Of a stretch of 64,000 nucleotides of DNA, positions 1 through 8,746 are shown piece after piece (position 1 is the first letter of the stretch; the number at the start of each line of letters is the position of its first letter). The stretch is from Kosakonia oryzendophytica (GTDB taxonomy: Bacteria; Pseudomonadota; Gammaproteobacteria; Enterobacterales; Enterobacteriaceae). The stretch covers positions 310,001 to 374,000 of the forward strand of contig NZ_FMAY01000003.1 in NCBI RefSeq assembly GCF_900094925.1, read 5' to 3'. Below the pieces are notes generated by a model. That model did no database searches. It was not told the DNA's origin and was given only the letters and a program-made list of their open reading frames with translations. Position numbers and translations under genes: made by a program.

Positions 1-108
1 CGTGACTTCATACACTGCGTCGGCAAATAAAAACCCGCGATCGAAAACCGATATTTTCGCCGCCTCTTCCGGCAGAAACTCGCCGTTCACATATACCGTG
101 CGTGACAT
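1..108 (-). CDS. dat: D-amino-acid transaminase, N-terminal part (cut by window edge)
   Basis: Only the first 36 codons are in the window. The protein starts [20 protein letters not shown] and runs into [16 protein letters not shown], the typical N-terminus of fold-type IV PLP transaminases (D-alanine/branched-chain aminotransferase superfamily), where the R-G-F-x-F-x-D-A-V-Y-E stretch lines the active site. The ATG at 106-108 is preceded by a good GGAGAGGG Shine-Dalgarno. It lies 23 bp downstream of dgcA on the same strand and is probably the third gene of a dgcN-dgcA-dat operon, which supports a D-amino-acid rather than branched-chain substrate. That specificity is inferred from context; the PLP lysine lies outside the window. 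Confidence 0.8.
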   Translation of the reverse strand, partial: MSRTVYVNGEFLPEEAAKISVFDRGFLFADAVYEVT

Positions 109-131
109 CACCCTCTCCTTGATTTTCGGCG

Positions 132-1109
132 TCAGCCCCACAGGGCAGGCGTCGGGGGAAAAAGTTCGCTGCCTTCATAATGCAGCCCATGTTCACGGTC
201 TTTCGCCAGCAGCAAAGGACCGTCAAGATCGACAACGCTCGCGCCTTGTGCCACCACCACCGCAGGTGCCATCGACAGCGAAGTCGCCACCATACAGCCC
301 ACCATCACCTGTAACCCCAGCCGCCTGGCTTCCGCCTTCAGGCGCAGCGCTTCGGTTAGCCCGCCGCTCTTGTCGAGTTTGATGTTGATCATCTCATAGC
401 AGCCAGCAATGCGCGCCAGTGATGCCACATCATGGCAGGACTCATCAGCGCACAGCGGAACAGGGTGCGGCAGTTGCGCCAGCACCGCGTCTTTACCCGC
501 CGGGAGCGGCTGTTCAATCAGCGTGACGCCAAGTTTGCCAAGCGCAGTGGCCTGGTGCAGGTAGAGATGTTCATCCCACCCTTCGTTAGCATCGACAATC
601 AGCCGCGCATGCGGCGCGCCCTCGCGTACCGCCGCAACACGAGCGCCATCCTGATTATCGGCCAGTTTCAGCTTCAGCAGAGGTCGCCAGGCATTTTCCC
701 GCGCCGCCTGCTGCATCTTTTCTGGCGTATCCAGTGACAGGGTATACGCGGTCTGCAAATGACGCGGCGGCTGGCTGGCAGTGCGTTGCCAGATGGTCTG
801 CCCGGCGCGTTTACACTCCAGATCCCAGAAGGCGCAGTCCAGCGCATTTCGCGCCGCCCCCGCCGGGAGCGCAAGCTGTAACGTGTCACGGGTCATGCCG
901 TTCGCCAGCGCAGCACGCATCTGCTCAATCTGCGCTATCACGCTCTCTACCGACTCGCCGTAACGGGCATACGGCAGACACTCCCCGCGCCCGGTGACGC
1001 CATTAACCGTTAAGGCCACCGCTACCACATCCGCAACGGTGCGGCTGCCGCGAGCAATGGTGAACGCCTGGCGCAGCGGCCAGCGTTCATGCGTAACGGA
1101 GAGTTCCAT
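132..1109 (-). CDS. dgcA: N-acetyl-D-glutamate racemase / dipeptide epimerase of the enolase superfamily
   Basis: 325 residues, full length for the L-Ala-D/L-Glu epimerase family (YcjG-like, enolase superfamily). The muconate-lactonizing barrel motifs are present in order: a K-x-K pair in LLKLKLADN, the metal ligands D in VDANEGW, E in LIEQPLP and D in CADESCH, and the second catalytic Lys in NIKLDKSGG. The start ATG overlaps the last base of dgcN, so the two are translationally coupled. Next to a DUF1611 protein this gene is now called DgcA, which in the described D-glutamate pathway converts N-acetyl-D-Glu to the L form. It could instead epimerise cell-wall dipeptides; the neighbours favour DgcA. 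Confidence 0.85.
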   Translation of the reverse strand: MELSVTHERWPLRQAFTIARGSRTVADVVAVALTVNGVTGRGECLPYARYGESVESVIAQIEQMRAALANGMTRDTLQLALPAGAARNALDCAFWDLECKRAGQTIWQRTASQPPRHLQTAYTLSLDTPEKMQQAARENAWRPLLKLKLADNQDGARVAAVREGAPHARLIVDANEGWDEHLYLHQATALGKLGVTLIEQPLPAGKDAVLAQLPHPVPLCADESCHDVASLARIAGCYEMINIKLDKSGGLTEALRLKAEARRLGLQVMVGCMVATSLSMAPAVVVAQGASVVDLDGPLLLAKDREHGLHYEGSELFPPTPALWG

Positions 1110-2110
1110 TACAGCGCCGCCAGCGCATCGACGATCGCCCCGACACCCTGACGGAAGGGATCCACTACCGGCAGACCGAGGCGTTGTTGCAGCGCATCCA
1201 TTAACGCACCGGCTTGCGCTTCATCCAGCGCGGCGGTATTGACGGAAATCCCCACAAACCGGGCATGCGGATTGGTCAGTTGCGCCATTTTCAGGCTTAA
1301 CGCCATGCAATCACTGAGGTCGGGAATCGGGTAATCGACACCGCGCATATGCGTGCGGGTAGGTTCATGACACAGCACCAGTGCATCCGGCTGCGCACCG
1401 TGGATAAGCCCGGTGGTCACTCCCGCGAATGAAGGGTGAAACAGTGACCCCTGACCTTCGATAATATCCCAGTGGTCGGCATCGTTATCCGGCGACAGCG
1501 TTTCCACCGCGCCAGAGACAAAATCGGAGACCACCGCATCGATGCTGACCCCGCTGCCGCTGATCAGAATGCCGGTCTGCCCGGTGGCACGAAAGGTGGC
1601 TTTACCGCCGCGCGCCAGAATCTCTTTTTCAATGGCCAACGCGGTATACATCTTGCCGCAGGAGCAGTCTGTCCCCACCGGCAGCAGTCGCTTACCACTG
1701 CGTTTACGCCCGCTGGCAACCGGATAGTGCTGGGTCGGATGGCGTACATCAAACAGTGAGCGCCCGAGGCGATCGGCCAGCGCTTTTAATTCCGGGACAT
1801 CAGCCAGTTTATTATGCAGCCCGGCAGCCAGATCCAGACCGCTTTCCAGCGCCTGGCTGAGAATAGAGATCCATGCCGGTGAAATAACGCCGCCACGGTT
1901 CGCAACGCCCACAACCAGCGTTTTCGCACCGGCTTTTACCGCTGCGTTAATATCCATATCCGGGACATGACAATCGGCATGGCATTCCGCCATCCGGTAT
2001 TGGCCCACACAATATTCCGGGTGCCATTGTTTAATCCCATCGGCAACTTTCGCTGCCAGTTGGTCGTGCGCATCACCAAGAAAAAGCAGATAGGGCTTTT
2101 GAATATTCAT
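1109..2110 (-). CDS. dgcN: D-glutamate N-acetyltransferase, DUF1611 family
   Basis: 333 residues of the DUF1611 family. An N-terminal Rossmann-like part is followed by a P-loop-type segment (VGTDCSCGKMYTALAIEKE, about residues 145-163) and a C-terminal NTPase-like domain with EGQGSLFHPSFAG. Paired DUF1611 and epimerase genes have been described as DgcN-DgcA, where DgcN acetylates D-glutamate before DgcA racemises it. It is the first gene of the leftward operon, starting opposite an amino-acid ABC importer across a 558 bp intergenic region with NtrC-like sites. The function is assigned from family and pairing. Confidence 0.82.
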   Translation of the reverse strand: MNIQKPYLLFLGDAHDQLAAKVADGIKQWHPEYCVGQYRMAECHADCHVPDMDINAAVKAGAKTLVVGVANRGGVISPAWISILSQALESGLDLAAGLHNKLADVPELKALADRLGRSLFDVRHPTQHYPVASGRKRSGKRLLPVGTDCSCGKMYTALAIEKEILARGGKATFRATGQTGILISGSGVSIDAVVSDFVSGAVETLSPDNDADHWDIIEGQGSLFHPSFAGVTTGLIHGAQPDALVLCHEPTRTHMRGVDYPIPDLSDCMALSLKMAQLTNPHARFVGISVNTAALDEAQAGALMDALQQRLGLPVVDPFRQGVGAIVDALAAL

Positions 2111-2668
2111 TATTTACCGTCCTCAGAATAAGGCTGAACAAAAATAATTAACGCAGAAATAACATTTCCGAAAAAACAGGTAATAAGCTGACTGCCAATA
2201 CAAAATAACAAGGGTTTTATTATTGTCAATAGCGACAAAAACAGGCGTTATTTACCATATTTATTGCAATTATCTGGTTTTTTATTCTGCTGATGTGTTT
2301 ATTAAAATCCGCAAAAAACATTTTCTTTTTTAAATCCACTTATGGCCTTAATGGTGTCAAATAATTATTTTGATTCTTCTCACAATGATTGTATTAGCGC
2401 ACCAACAGAGCGCACACGCACTATTTTAGCGCGCCAAAACAGTGCTATTGCGCCCGTTAAATCTATAAGAAGAATGGATGAGAAAAATCTAATTAATGGA
2501 TGTAAGGTTGATTTCGTTATTGACAGTAAAATCCTTCGTAATTTAGCGCCATAAATCAAAAACATTATGCGTTATTGGCTATTTCTCCAGGCGCATCGGT
2601 ATTCATCAGTGTTACGCGGTAATTGATGGTTAAACATAAACAATCAACTGACGGACGGTGAGGTAACA
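2111..2668. other. AT-rich divergent control region between dgcN and the amino-acid importer
   Basis: This 558 bp stretch holds no convincing gene. A 70-codon open frame at 2342-2554 has no ribosome site and no recognisable sequence. The region is much more AT-rich than its flanks and contains three NtrC-like palindromes near 2400-2445. I looked for the GG-N10-GC signature of sigma-54 promoters on both strands and found no clean match. The nearest is GGATGTAAGGTTGA around 2498-2511, which has GA instead of GC. Confidence 0.5.
2399..2445. promoter_or_regulatory. three tandem NtrC-like palindromes
   Basis: Three 15-bp sites fit GCRCY-N5-AGYGC: GCACCAACAGAGCGC at 2399-2413, GCACTATTTTAGCGC at 2418-2432 and GCGCCAAAACAGTGC at 2431-2445. 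The known NtrC (GlnG) operator is close to GCACC-N5-GGTGC. The first two centres are 19 bp apart. They sit between two divergent amino-acid nitrogen operons, which fits nitrogen control. The missing clear sigma-54 promoter is the weak point. Confidence 0.5.
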
Positions 2669-3805
2669 ATGAAGAGTTTTTGTGGGAAAGTCTCTTTAAT
2701 GGCGGTACTGGTCTCTGGCCTGGTGGTCGCGCACAGTGCGCTGGCGGCGGAAGTGAAAATCGGCGTGGTGCTGCCACTTAGCGGTGCACTGAGCGGTTAC
2801 GGCCAACCGTCGCAAAAAGGTCTCGAACTGATCCAGGGCATTACCCCGACGCTGAAAAACGGCGATACCATCAAACTGGTGGTGATCGACGACAAAAGCG
2901 ATAAGGTGGAAGCCGCTAACGCCATGCAGCGCCTGGTTTCCAGTGATAAAGTCGACGCCGTCATTGGCGAAGTCACCTCCTCCAATACCCTGGCGATGGT
3001 CAAAATCGCCGATGACACCAAAACGCCGCTGGTCTCCTCCACCGCCACCAACGACCGCGTCACCCGTAACCACCCCTATGTCAGCCGCGTTTGCTTCTCC
3101 GACAGCTTCCAGGGTGTGGTCGGCGCGAACCTTGCGTCCCGTGATCTGAACGCCAAAACAGCCGCCATCGTATTTGATAGCAGCAACGACTACTCCGTCG
3201 GCCTGGCAAAAGCCTTCCGCACGCAATTCCTGAAAAACGGCGGCACCATTCCCATCGAAGTACAAGCGCCGTCAGGCAGTAAAGACTTCAAAGCGCAGCT
3301 CTCCAGCGTGAAAGCCAAAAACGTCGACATGATCTACATGCCTATCTACTACACCGAAGGCGCATTGATTGCCGTTCAGGCCAAACAACTCGGTCTGGAT
3401 AAACCGGTGGTCGGCGGCGATGGGCTGGCGGCGGATCCGGTATTCTTTGACGTGGGTAAAGACGCGGTTAATGGCTATATGACCACCGATTACTACTCGC
3501 CCAACGCCAAAGAGCAGACGCCTTCCGGCGAAGCGTTTATCAAAGCGTGGGAAGCGAAATTTAACTCTCCGACCCACACCTGGGGCGCAATGGCGGCCGA
3601 TGCCTACAACGTGATCGTCAACGCTATGAACCAGTGCAATGACCCACATGACCGTGTGTGTGTTAACGAAAAAATCCGCGCCACCAAAGACTTCCAGGGC
3701 GTGACCGGCGTACTGACGCTGAAAGATGGCGATGCGGTACGCAGCGCAGTGATCAACGAAGTGAAAGATGGTCAGCTCGCCTTTAAGACTGTGGTTAATC
3801 CTTAA
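2669..3805 (+). CDS. periplasmic amino-acid-binding protein of a LivJ-type ABC importer
   Basis: 378 residues with a signal peptide ending near AHSALAA, so the mature chain starts EVKIGVVLPLSGALSGYGQ, the classic start of LivJ/LivK-type (Peripla_BP_6) receptors. The two-lobe fold is supported by VVIDDKSDKVEAANAMQ, VIGEVTSSNTLAM and PLVSSTATND. Two Cys near residues 329 and 337 (NQCNDPHDRVCVN) probably form a disulphide. It is the first gene of a five-gene rightward operon with all parts of a branched-chain-amino-acid-type transporter. Divergence from dgcN-dgcA-dat suggests that the ligand is D-glutamate or a related D-amino acid or short peptide. That is inference; a branched-chain amino acid is the family default. 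Confidence 0.85.
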   Translation: MKSFCGKVSLMAVLVSGLVVAHSALAAEVKIGVVLPLSGALSGYGQPSQKGLELIQGITPTLKNGDTIKLVVIDDKSDKVEAANAMQRLVSSDKVDAVIGEVTSSNTLAMVKIADDTKTPLVSSTATNDRVTRNHPYVSRVCFSDSFQGVVGANLASRDLNAKTAAIVFDSSNDYSVGLAKAFRTQFLKNGGTIPIEVQAPSGSKDFKAQLSSVKAKNVDMIYMPIYYTEGALIAVQAKQLGLDKPVVGGDGLAADPVFFDVGKDAVNGYMTTDYYSPNAKEQTPSGEAFIKAWEAKFNSPTHTWGAMAADAYNVIVNAMNQCNDPHDRVCVNEKIRATKDFQGVTGVLTLKDGDAVRSAVINEVKDGQLAFKTVVNP

Positions 3806-3841
3806 CGCAGTGACAGGCCGTTGTTAACAAGAGGTGCTTCA

Positions 3842-4741
3842 ATGGATGGTGCCATTTTTCTCCAGCAGGTGGTCAACGGCATGAGTCTGGGCGGCATGTA
3901 CGCGCTGATCGCCATTGGCTACACCATGGTTTACGGGGTGCTGCGCCTGATCAACTTCGCCCATGCGGACGTCATGATGGTCGGCGCATTCGCCACGCTG
4001 TTTCTGTTCTCATCAATTGGGCTACCCTTTGGGGTAGCCATTTTACTGACCCTCGGTTTATGCGGCCTGCTGGGCATGTTTATTGACCGGGTCGCCTACC
4101 GCCCCCTGCGCCAGGCATCGAAAATTTCAATGCTGATCACTGCCATCGGGGTGAGTTTTTTTCTCGAAAATCTGTTCAACGTCCTGTTTGGCGGCAGTTC
4201 CCGCTTTTTCTCGGCGCCGGACTATTTCAACAGCACTCAGACCTTTGGGCAGATAATCATTACCAACGTGGCGTGGATCGTGCCGTTGATCACCGTCCTG
4301 CTGTTGCTGGCAATCCTCTGGCTGCTCTATCGCACCCGCTATGGTATGGCGATCCGCGCCGTGGCGTTTGACGTGAACACCGTGCGACTGATGGGCATTG
4401 ACGCCAACCGGATTATTTCGCTGGTCTTTGCATTGGGCAGCAGTCTTGCCGCGCTGGGTGGCGTGTTCTACTCCATCAGTTACCCGACGATTGACCCGTT
4501 AATGGGCGTGCTGATTGGCCTGAAAGCCTTTGCAGCCGCGGTGCTTGGCGGTATAGGAAGCGTGACCGGCGCGGTACTCGGCGGCTTTATTCTTGGTTTT
4601 ACTGAAGTGGTCGCCGTCGCCCTCTTTCCCGAACTGGGCGGCTATAAAGACGCCTTTGCTTTTATGTTCTTGATTCTGGTCTTGCTGTTCCGCCCGGTTG
4701 GCATTATGGGTGATGAACGTCTGGAAAGGAGCCGTTTCTGA
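3842..4741 (+). CDS. ABC importer inner-membrane permease, LivH family
   Basis: About 299 residues and strongly hydrophobic, with the LivH signature near the start (NGMSLGGMYALIAIGYTMVY, then LRLINFAHADVMMVGAF) and the C-terminal loop LKAFAAAVLGGIGSVTGAVL that contacts the ATPases. I chose the ATG at 3842, behind an AGAGG ribosome site, over an upstream frame start at 3821 because homologues begin at this point. The last base of its stop codon is the first base of the next gene, so translation is coupled. Confidence 0.85.
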   Translation: MDGAIFLQQVVNGMSLGGMYALIAIGYTMVYGVLRLINFAHADVMMVGAFATLFLFSSIGLPFGVAILLTLGLCGLLGMFIDRVAYRPLRQASKISMLITAIGVSFFLENLFNVLFGGSSRFFSAPDYFNSTQTFGQIIITNVAWIVPLITVLLLLAILWLLYRTRYGMAIRAVAFDVNTVRLMGIDANRIISLVFALGSSLAALGGVFYSISYPTIDPLMGVLIGLKAFAAAVLGGIGSVTGAVLGGFILGFTEVVAVALFPELGGYKDAFAFMFLILVLLFRPVGIMGDERLERSRF

Positions 4742-5787
4742 TGCGCAACCCCACAACGACGCTTGCCGCGCAGGGGCGCAATCTGCTGATTATCCTCATC
4801 ACTATTGCGCTACTGGTCGCCATCAATACGCTGTTTAACGATTACATTGTCCGGGTTATCAGCACCGTTTTCGTCTTTATGATCCTTGCGGTCAGCTACA
4901 ACCTGATTAACGGCGTCACCGGGCAGTTATCGCTAGAGCCGAACGGTTTTGTCGCCGTTGGCGCGTATGTCACTGCGCTGTTTATTCTCTCCAGCGACAG
5001 CAAACTGGATATGTTCGAAATGGCGGCCCCCAGCCCCTTTATTTTGCTGCTGCACGCCAGTTTTCTGCCAGCGTTGTTGATAAGCGGCCTGTGCGCTGCC
5101 GCGCTGGCGGTGTGCCTGGCTTTCCCGGTGTTTCGTGTGCGCGGCGACTATCTGGCGATCGTCACGCTGGGCTTCGGGTTTATTATCAAGATCCTCGCGA
5201 TTAATAATCCGCAAATCACCAACGGCGCGATTGGGCTCAACGATATTCCGCAACAGCCGCATTTGCTGTTCTGGTGTGGGCTTATCGCCCTGCTTGCCAC
5301 CGGGATGATCCTGCAACTGGTATGGTCAAAGTACGGTCGCATGATGAAGGCCATCCGCGATGATGAAGATGCTGCCATTGCGATGGGCATTAATACATTT
5401 CGCATTAAAACCTGCGCCTTTGCCACCAGTGCGTTCTTTGAAGGGATTGGCGGCGGTTTGCTGGCCTCGCTGCTGACCACCATCTCGCCGGGATTGTTCG
5501 ACTTTATGCTCACCTTCCAGTTGCTGATCATCATTGTGCTTGGCGGCCTGGGCAGCACCACCGGCGCACTGCTCGGCACCATTGTGGTGGTCGGCAGTGG
5601 CGAGTGGCTGCGTTTTCTCGATCAACCGCTGTCGCTGTTTGGTCACGATCTCGGTTCTTATCCGGGGCTGCGCATGGTGGTGTTCTCCCTGCTGCTGCTG
5701 TTGATCATGTTGTTCGCCCGCGAAGGGTTGTTTGGCAAGAAAGAGGTGTGGCAATTACGTAAAGGGAGCCGTCATGACAGCAAGTAA
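4741..5787 (+). CDS. ABC importer inner-membrane permease, LivM family
   Basis: 348 residues with about eight to ten hydrophobic segments. LivM hallmarks are SYNLINGVTGQLSLEPNGFV, RGDYLAIVTLGFGFI, MKAIRDDEDAAIAMGI and the C-terminal LGGLGSTTGALLGT. Usual LivM proteins have SLGH or SLAQ in the segment that here reads SLEPNGFVAVG, which could affect substrate choice. It overlaps livH by 1 bp upstream and the ATPase gene by 14 bp downstream, as expected for one polycistronic operon. Confidence 0.85.
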   Translation: MRNPTTTLAAQGRNLLIILITIALLVAINTLFNDYIVRVISTVFVFMILAVSYNLINGVTGQLSLEPNGFVAVGAYVTALFILSSDSKLDMFEMAAPSPFILLLHASFLPALLISGLCAAALAVCLAFPVFRVRGDYLAIVTLGFGFIIKILAINNPQITNGAIGLNDIPQQPHLLFWCGLIALLATGMILQLVWSKYGRMMKAIRDDEDAAIAMGINTFRIKTCAFATSAFFEGIGGGLLASLLTTISPGLFDFMLTFQLLIIIVLGGLGSTTGALLGTIVVVGSGEWLRFLDQPLSLFGHDLGSYPGLRMVVFSLLLLLIMLFAREGLFGKKEVWQLRKGSRHDSK

Positions 5788-6556
5788 CGTCATTTTGCAG
5801 GTGCAGGACATTGTGATGCAGTTTGGCGGGCTGCGGGCCATCGACAAAGTAAGTTTTCACGTGGACGAAGCTGAGATCTTCGGCCTGATTGGCCCGAATG
5901 GCGCAGGCAAAACCACCCTGTTTAACGTCATCACCGCCAACTATAAACCCACCAGCGGCAGCGTGACGCTGGCGGGGAAATCCATCAAAGGGCTGAAGCC
6001 TAACCAGGTGGTGAACGCCGGCATTGCGCGCACGTTTCAGAACATCCGGCTGTTTAATTCCATGACGGTGCTGGAGAACGTGATGGTCGGGCTGGATCAC
6101 GCCAGCCGCTACTCCCTGCTGGAAGCGGCGCTGCATATTGGCCGCTATTTTCCGGCCGAACGCGCCGCGCGGGCAAAAGCGATGGAACTGCTGGACTACA
6201 TTGGTATTGCCGACTATGCCAATGTACAGGCCACCAACCTGAGCTACGGCAACCAGCGTAAAGTGGAGATCGCCCGTGCGCTGGCCACTGCGCCAAAGCT
6301 GCTGTTACTGGATGAACCCGCCGCCGGGATGAACCCAAAAGAGACCGAAGATCTGGCCGGGCTGATTTTCCGCATGCGCAAGGATTACCAGTTAAGCGTG
6401 CTGTTGATTGAGCATGATATGCCATTCGTTAACGCGCTCTGTGAGCGCGTGATGGTGCTGGAGTACGGCAAGCCGTTGTTCAGCGGTCTGATGGCGGACG
6501 CGATCCAACATCCGGAGGTGATCGCCGCCTACCTGGGAGAGGTACGTTATGCTTAG
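5774..6556 (+). CDS. ABC importer ATPase, LivG family
   Basis: 260 residues from the ATG at 5774 (MTASNVILQVQDIVMQFGG). An earlier in-frame start at 5732 lies deep in the permease gene and is unlikely. Walker A is GPNGAGKTT, the ABC signature is LSYGNQRKVEIARAL, Walker B is LLLLDEPAAGMNP, and the switch His is in LLIEHDM. It hydrolyses ATP on the cytoplasmic face together with the following LivF-type ATPase. The two genes overlap by 8 bp. Confidence 0.88.
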   Translation: MTASNVILQVQDIVMQFGGLRAIDKVSFHVDEAEIFGLIGPNGAGKTTLFNVITANYKPTSGSVTLAGKSIKGLKPNQVVNAGIARTFQNIRLFNSMTVLENVMVGLDHASRYSLLEAALHIGRYFPAERAARAKAMELLDYIGIADYANVQATNLSYGNQRKVEIARALATAPKLLLLDEPAAGMNPKETEDLAGLIFRMRKDYQLSVLLIEHDMPFVNALCERVMVLEYGKPLFSGLMADAIQHPEVIAAYLGEVRYA

Positions 6557-7244
6557 CGCACGCGAGTTAAACGTCTTTTATGGCGTCATTCAAGGGCTGA
6601 AAGGGGTGGATATTGACATCTATGACCGGGAGATCGTCACCCTGATCGGCAGTAACGGCGCGGGGAAAACCTCGACGCTGAACGGTATTGTGAACATGGT
6701 GCGTTCCACCGGCACGGTGAACTTTCTCAATGAGGATATCTCGCGCAGCCAGACGCACCATATTGTGCGAAAAGGACTGGCGCTGGTGCCGGAAGGCCGA
6801 AAAATCTTCACCAACCTGACCATCGAAGAGAACCTGCGGATGGGGGCCTATAACAACCTGGCGAACTTCACCCGCCTGCGGGATCGCATGTTTACCCTCT
6901 TCCCGCGTCTGAAGGAGCGACGTAAGCAGATGGCGGGTACCCTGAGCGGCGGTGAACAACAGATGCTGGCAATAGCCCGCGCGTTGATGAGCGAACCGGT
7001 ATTGCTGATGCTCGATGAACCGAGCCTGGGCCTTGCGCCTAAGATTGTCGGCGAGTTGTTCACCACCCTTCGCCAGTTGCGCGAGGAGAACATTACTATT
7101 CTGCTGGTGGAGCAAAACGCCACGGCGGCGCTGACCATTGCCGATCGGGCTTATGTGCTGGAAAACGGCAAAATCGTGCTGAGCGGGGCGGCGCAGGAAG
7201 TGTTAGCTAACCCGGAGGTGAAAAAGATGTACCTTGGCGGGTAG
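6549..7244 (+). CDS. ABC importer ATPase, LivF family
   Basis: 231 residues, standard for LivF. Walker A is GSNGAGKTS, the signature is LSGGEQQMLAIARAL, Walker B is LLMLDEPSLGLAP, and the family-typical LLVEQNATAALTIADRAYVL follows. It is the last gene of the transporter operon. A GC-rich sequence followed by a short T run (7245-7277) just after the stop may terminate transcription before the convergent LysR-type gene. Confidence 0.88.
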   Translation: MLSARELNVFYGVIQGLKGVDIDIYDREIVTLIGSNGAGKTSTLNGIVNMVRSTGTVNFLNEDISRSQTHHIVRKGLALVPEGRKIFTNLTIEENLRMGAYNNLANFTRLRDRMFTLFPRLKERRKQMAGTLSGGEQQMLAIARALMSEPVLLMLDEPSLGLAPKIVGELFTTLRQLREENITILLVEQNATAALTIADRAYVLENGKIVLSGAAQEVLANPEVKKMYLGG

Positions 7245-7279
7245 CGCCCGGACGGTGCTGCGACCCGGCGTTTTTGGCG

Positions 7280-7879
7280 TTACGGGTTATCCGCCTCGGT
7301 TTTCTCCAGCAACCAGTCGCGGAAATCGTAGCAAACCGGCTGCAAAATGGCGGCTTTATCATACACCAGCGCCATATTGCCGCCCGGCAACCTGGGCGCG
7401 TGAACCAGTCGGTGCGACACCCATTCCGCCGTGGCATGCGCCTCATGACACACGGCAAAATCGATCCCTTCACTGCGCAGATCAACGGTGCGGTGAGTGG
7501 TGTTAATGATCACTTCCACACCCGGATGATAGTACTCAAACCCCTTCAGACGGGGTAACAGCCACTGGCTGGCGATCTCGGCCGTACAACTGACGGTCAC
7601 CGTCGTCTGCCAGCCGGAGTCCATCAGCCGCTGCGTCGCCCTGGAAAGTTGATTAAACGCAGGCTGGATTTCACGCAGATAGATCTGCCCTTCCGTCGTC
7701 AGCGTCAGAAAACGCGGGCCGCGCATAAACAGCCGCACATTGACCCAGGCTTCGAGTTTGGCGATTTGCTGACTCACTGCGCTGGCAGTAATGTGTAACT
7801 CTTGCGCCGCCTCTTTCATGCTCCGGTGTCGTGCTACAGCTTCAAAACAGATCAGCGCCTGCAGTGGCGGTAAGGTCAT
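7280..7879 (-). CDS. LysR-family regulator with an internal deletion of the effector domain
   Basis: 199 residues against about 300 for GcvA-type LysR proteins. The winged-helix DNA-binding domain is intact (LQALICFEAVARHRSMKEAA, then ITASAVSQQIAKLEAWVNVR). The first part of the ligand domain is also normal (ASQWLLPRLKGFEYYHPGVE, VDLRSEGIDFAVCHE). After about residue 155 (VSHRLV) the sequence jumps to GGNMALVYDKAAILQPVCYD and FRDWLLE, which resembles the natural C-terminus of the family. About 100 residues seem to be missing in frame. The DNA-binding part may still work, but ligand sensing probably does not. It converges on the amino-acid importer, whose regulator it may once have been. Confidence 0.7.
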   Translation of the reverse strand: MTLPPLQALICFEAVARHRSMKEAAQELHITASAVSQQIAKLEAWVNVRLFMRGPRFLTLTTEGQIYLREIQPAFNQLSRATQRLMDSGWQTTVTVSCTAEIASQWLLPRLKGFEYYHPGVEVIINTTHRTVDLRSEGIDFAVCHEAHATAEWVSHRLVHAPRLPGGNMALVYDKAAILQPVCYDFRDWLLEKTEADNP

Positions 7880-7966
7880 CGCAGATCTCCGCTTCAGTTC
7901 ATCACCCTAAACTGTAGCAAAAATACGCGGTTGTCATCCTCCCTGCGCCCGCCAGCGCTACGCCTG

Positions 7967-8746
7967 TCAGGCGGAAAGAAAGACCTGCGGCGCATCCCCG
8001 CCCGGGTGTTCGCCGACCAGCACATCTGCGCCATACCATTTGGCAATGACTGCGCGCTGGATAACCGCTCCCGGTGCGCCCTGCGCCACCAGCTTGCCGT
8101 TATGCAACAACAGGATGCGGTCCGCCCACAGCGCGGCCAGATTCAGATCGTGCAGCACGGCGCAGACATGCAGTTTTCCTTTCTGTGTGAGCCGCTTCAG
8201 CAAGCGCAATAACTGCTGCTGATGGTAGAGATCCAGCGCCGAGGTGGGTTCATCCAAAAATAACCAGCCTTCAGGGGCATCGTCACGCCAGAGTTGCGCC
8301 AGGCTGCGCGCCAGTTGTACCCGCTGCTGTTCACCGCCGGAGAGGGTGGTATAACGCCGTCCGCGTAACGCATCGCAACCGGTCAGCGCCAGCACCTGCT
8401 GCACAATGTCGCGTTCGCCTTTTTGCCCCCAGGGCGCACGCCCCATGGCAACAATCGCCTCTACGGGCCAGTCGAACCCCGGTTGCGTGTGCTGCAACAT
8501 CACTGCGCGATGGCGGGAGAGTGCCGCAGGCGACCACTGGCTGAGCGCGCGCCCGGCAAGCGAGCACTCCCCCGAAGCCGTTGGAAGGTAACCGGTCAAC
8601 AAGCGTAGCAGCGTTGACTTTCCTGCACCGTTAGGGCCAATGAGCGCCACCCTTTCACCGCAAGTCAGCGTTAACGACACATCCTCAATCAGTTGCCGTG
8701 CGCCAACCTTCAGGTGCAGATGGGTGGCGGTTAACGTGTTATCCAC
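7967..8746 (-). CDS. hmuV: haemin ABC importer ATPase
   Basis: 259 residues, normal for HmuV/ChuV. Walker A is GPNGAGKST, the signature is LSGGEQQRVQLARSL, Walker B is WLFLDEPTSALDL, and VLHDLNLAALWADRI follows. It is the last gene of a leftward hmuRSTUV haem operon and overlaps hmuU by 8 bp. It powers movement of haem from the periplasm to the cytoplasm. Confidence 0.9.
   Translation of the reverse strand: MDNTLTATHLHLKVGARQLIEDVSLTLTCGERVALIGPNGAGKSTLLRLLTGYLPTASGECSLAGRALSQWSPAALSRHRAVMLQHTQPGFDWPVEAIVAMGRAPWGQKGERDIVQQVLALTGCDALRGRRYTTLSGGEQQRVQLARSLAQLWRDDAPEGWLFLDEPTSALDLYHQQQLLRLLKRLTQKGKLHVCAVLHDLNLAALWADRILLLHNGKLVAQGAPGAVIQRAVIAKWYGADVLVGEHPGGDAPQVFLSA

Noticed and set aside
2342..2554. 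70-codon open frame between dgcN and the importer
   Set aside because: No ribosome site, no recognisable sequence, and it overlaps the NtrC-like palindromes; better explained as regulatory DNA.
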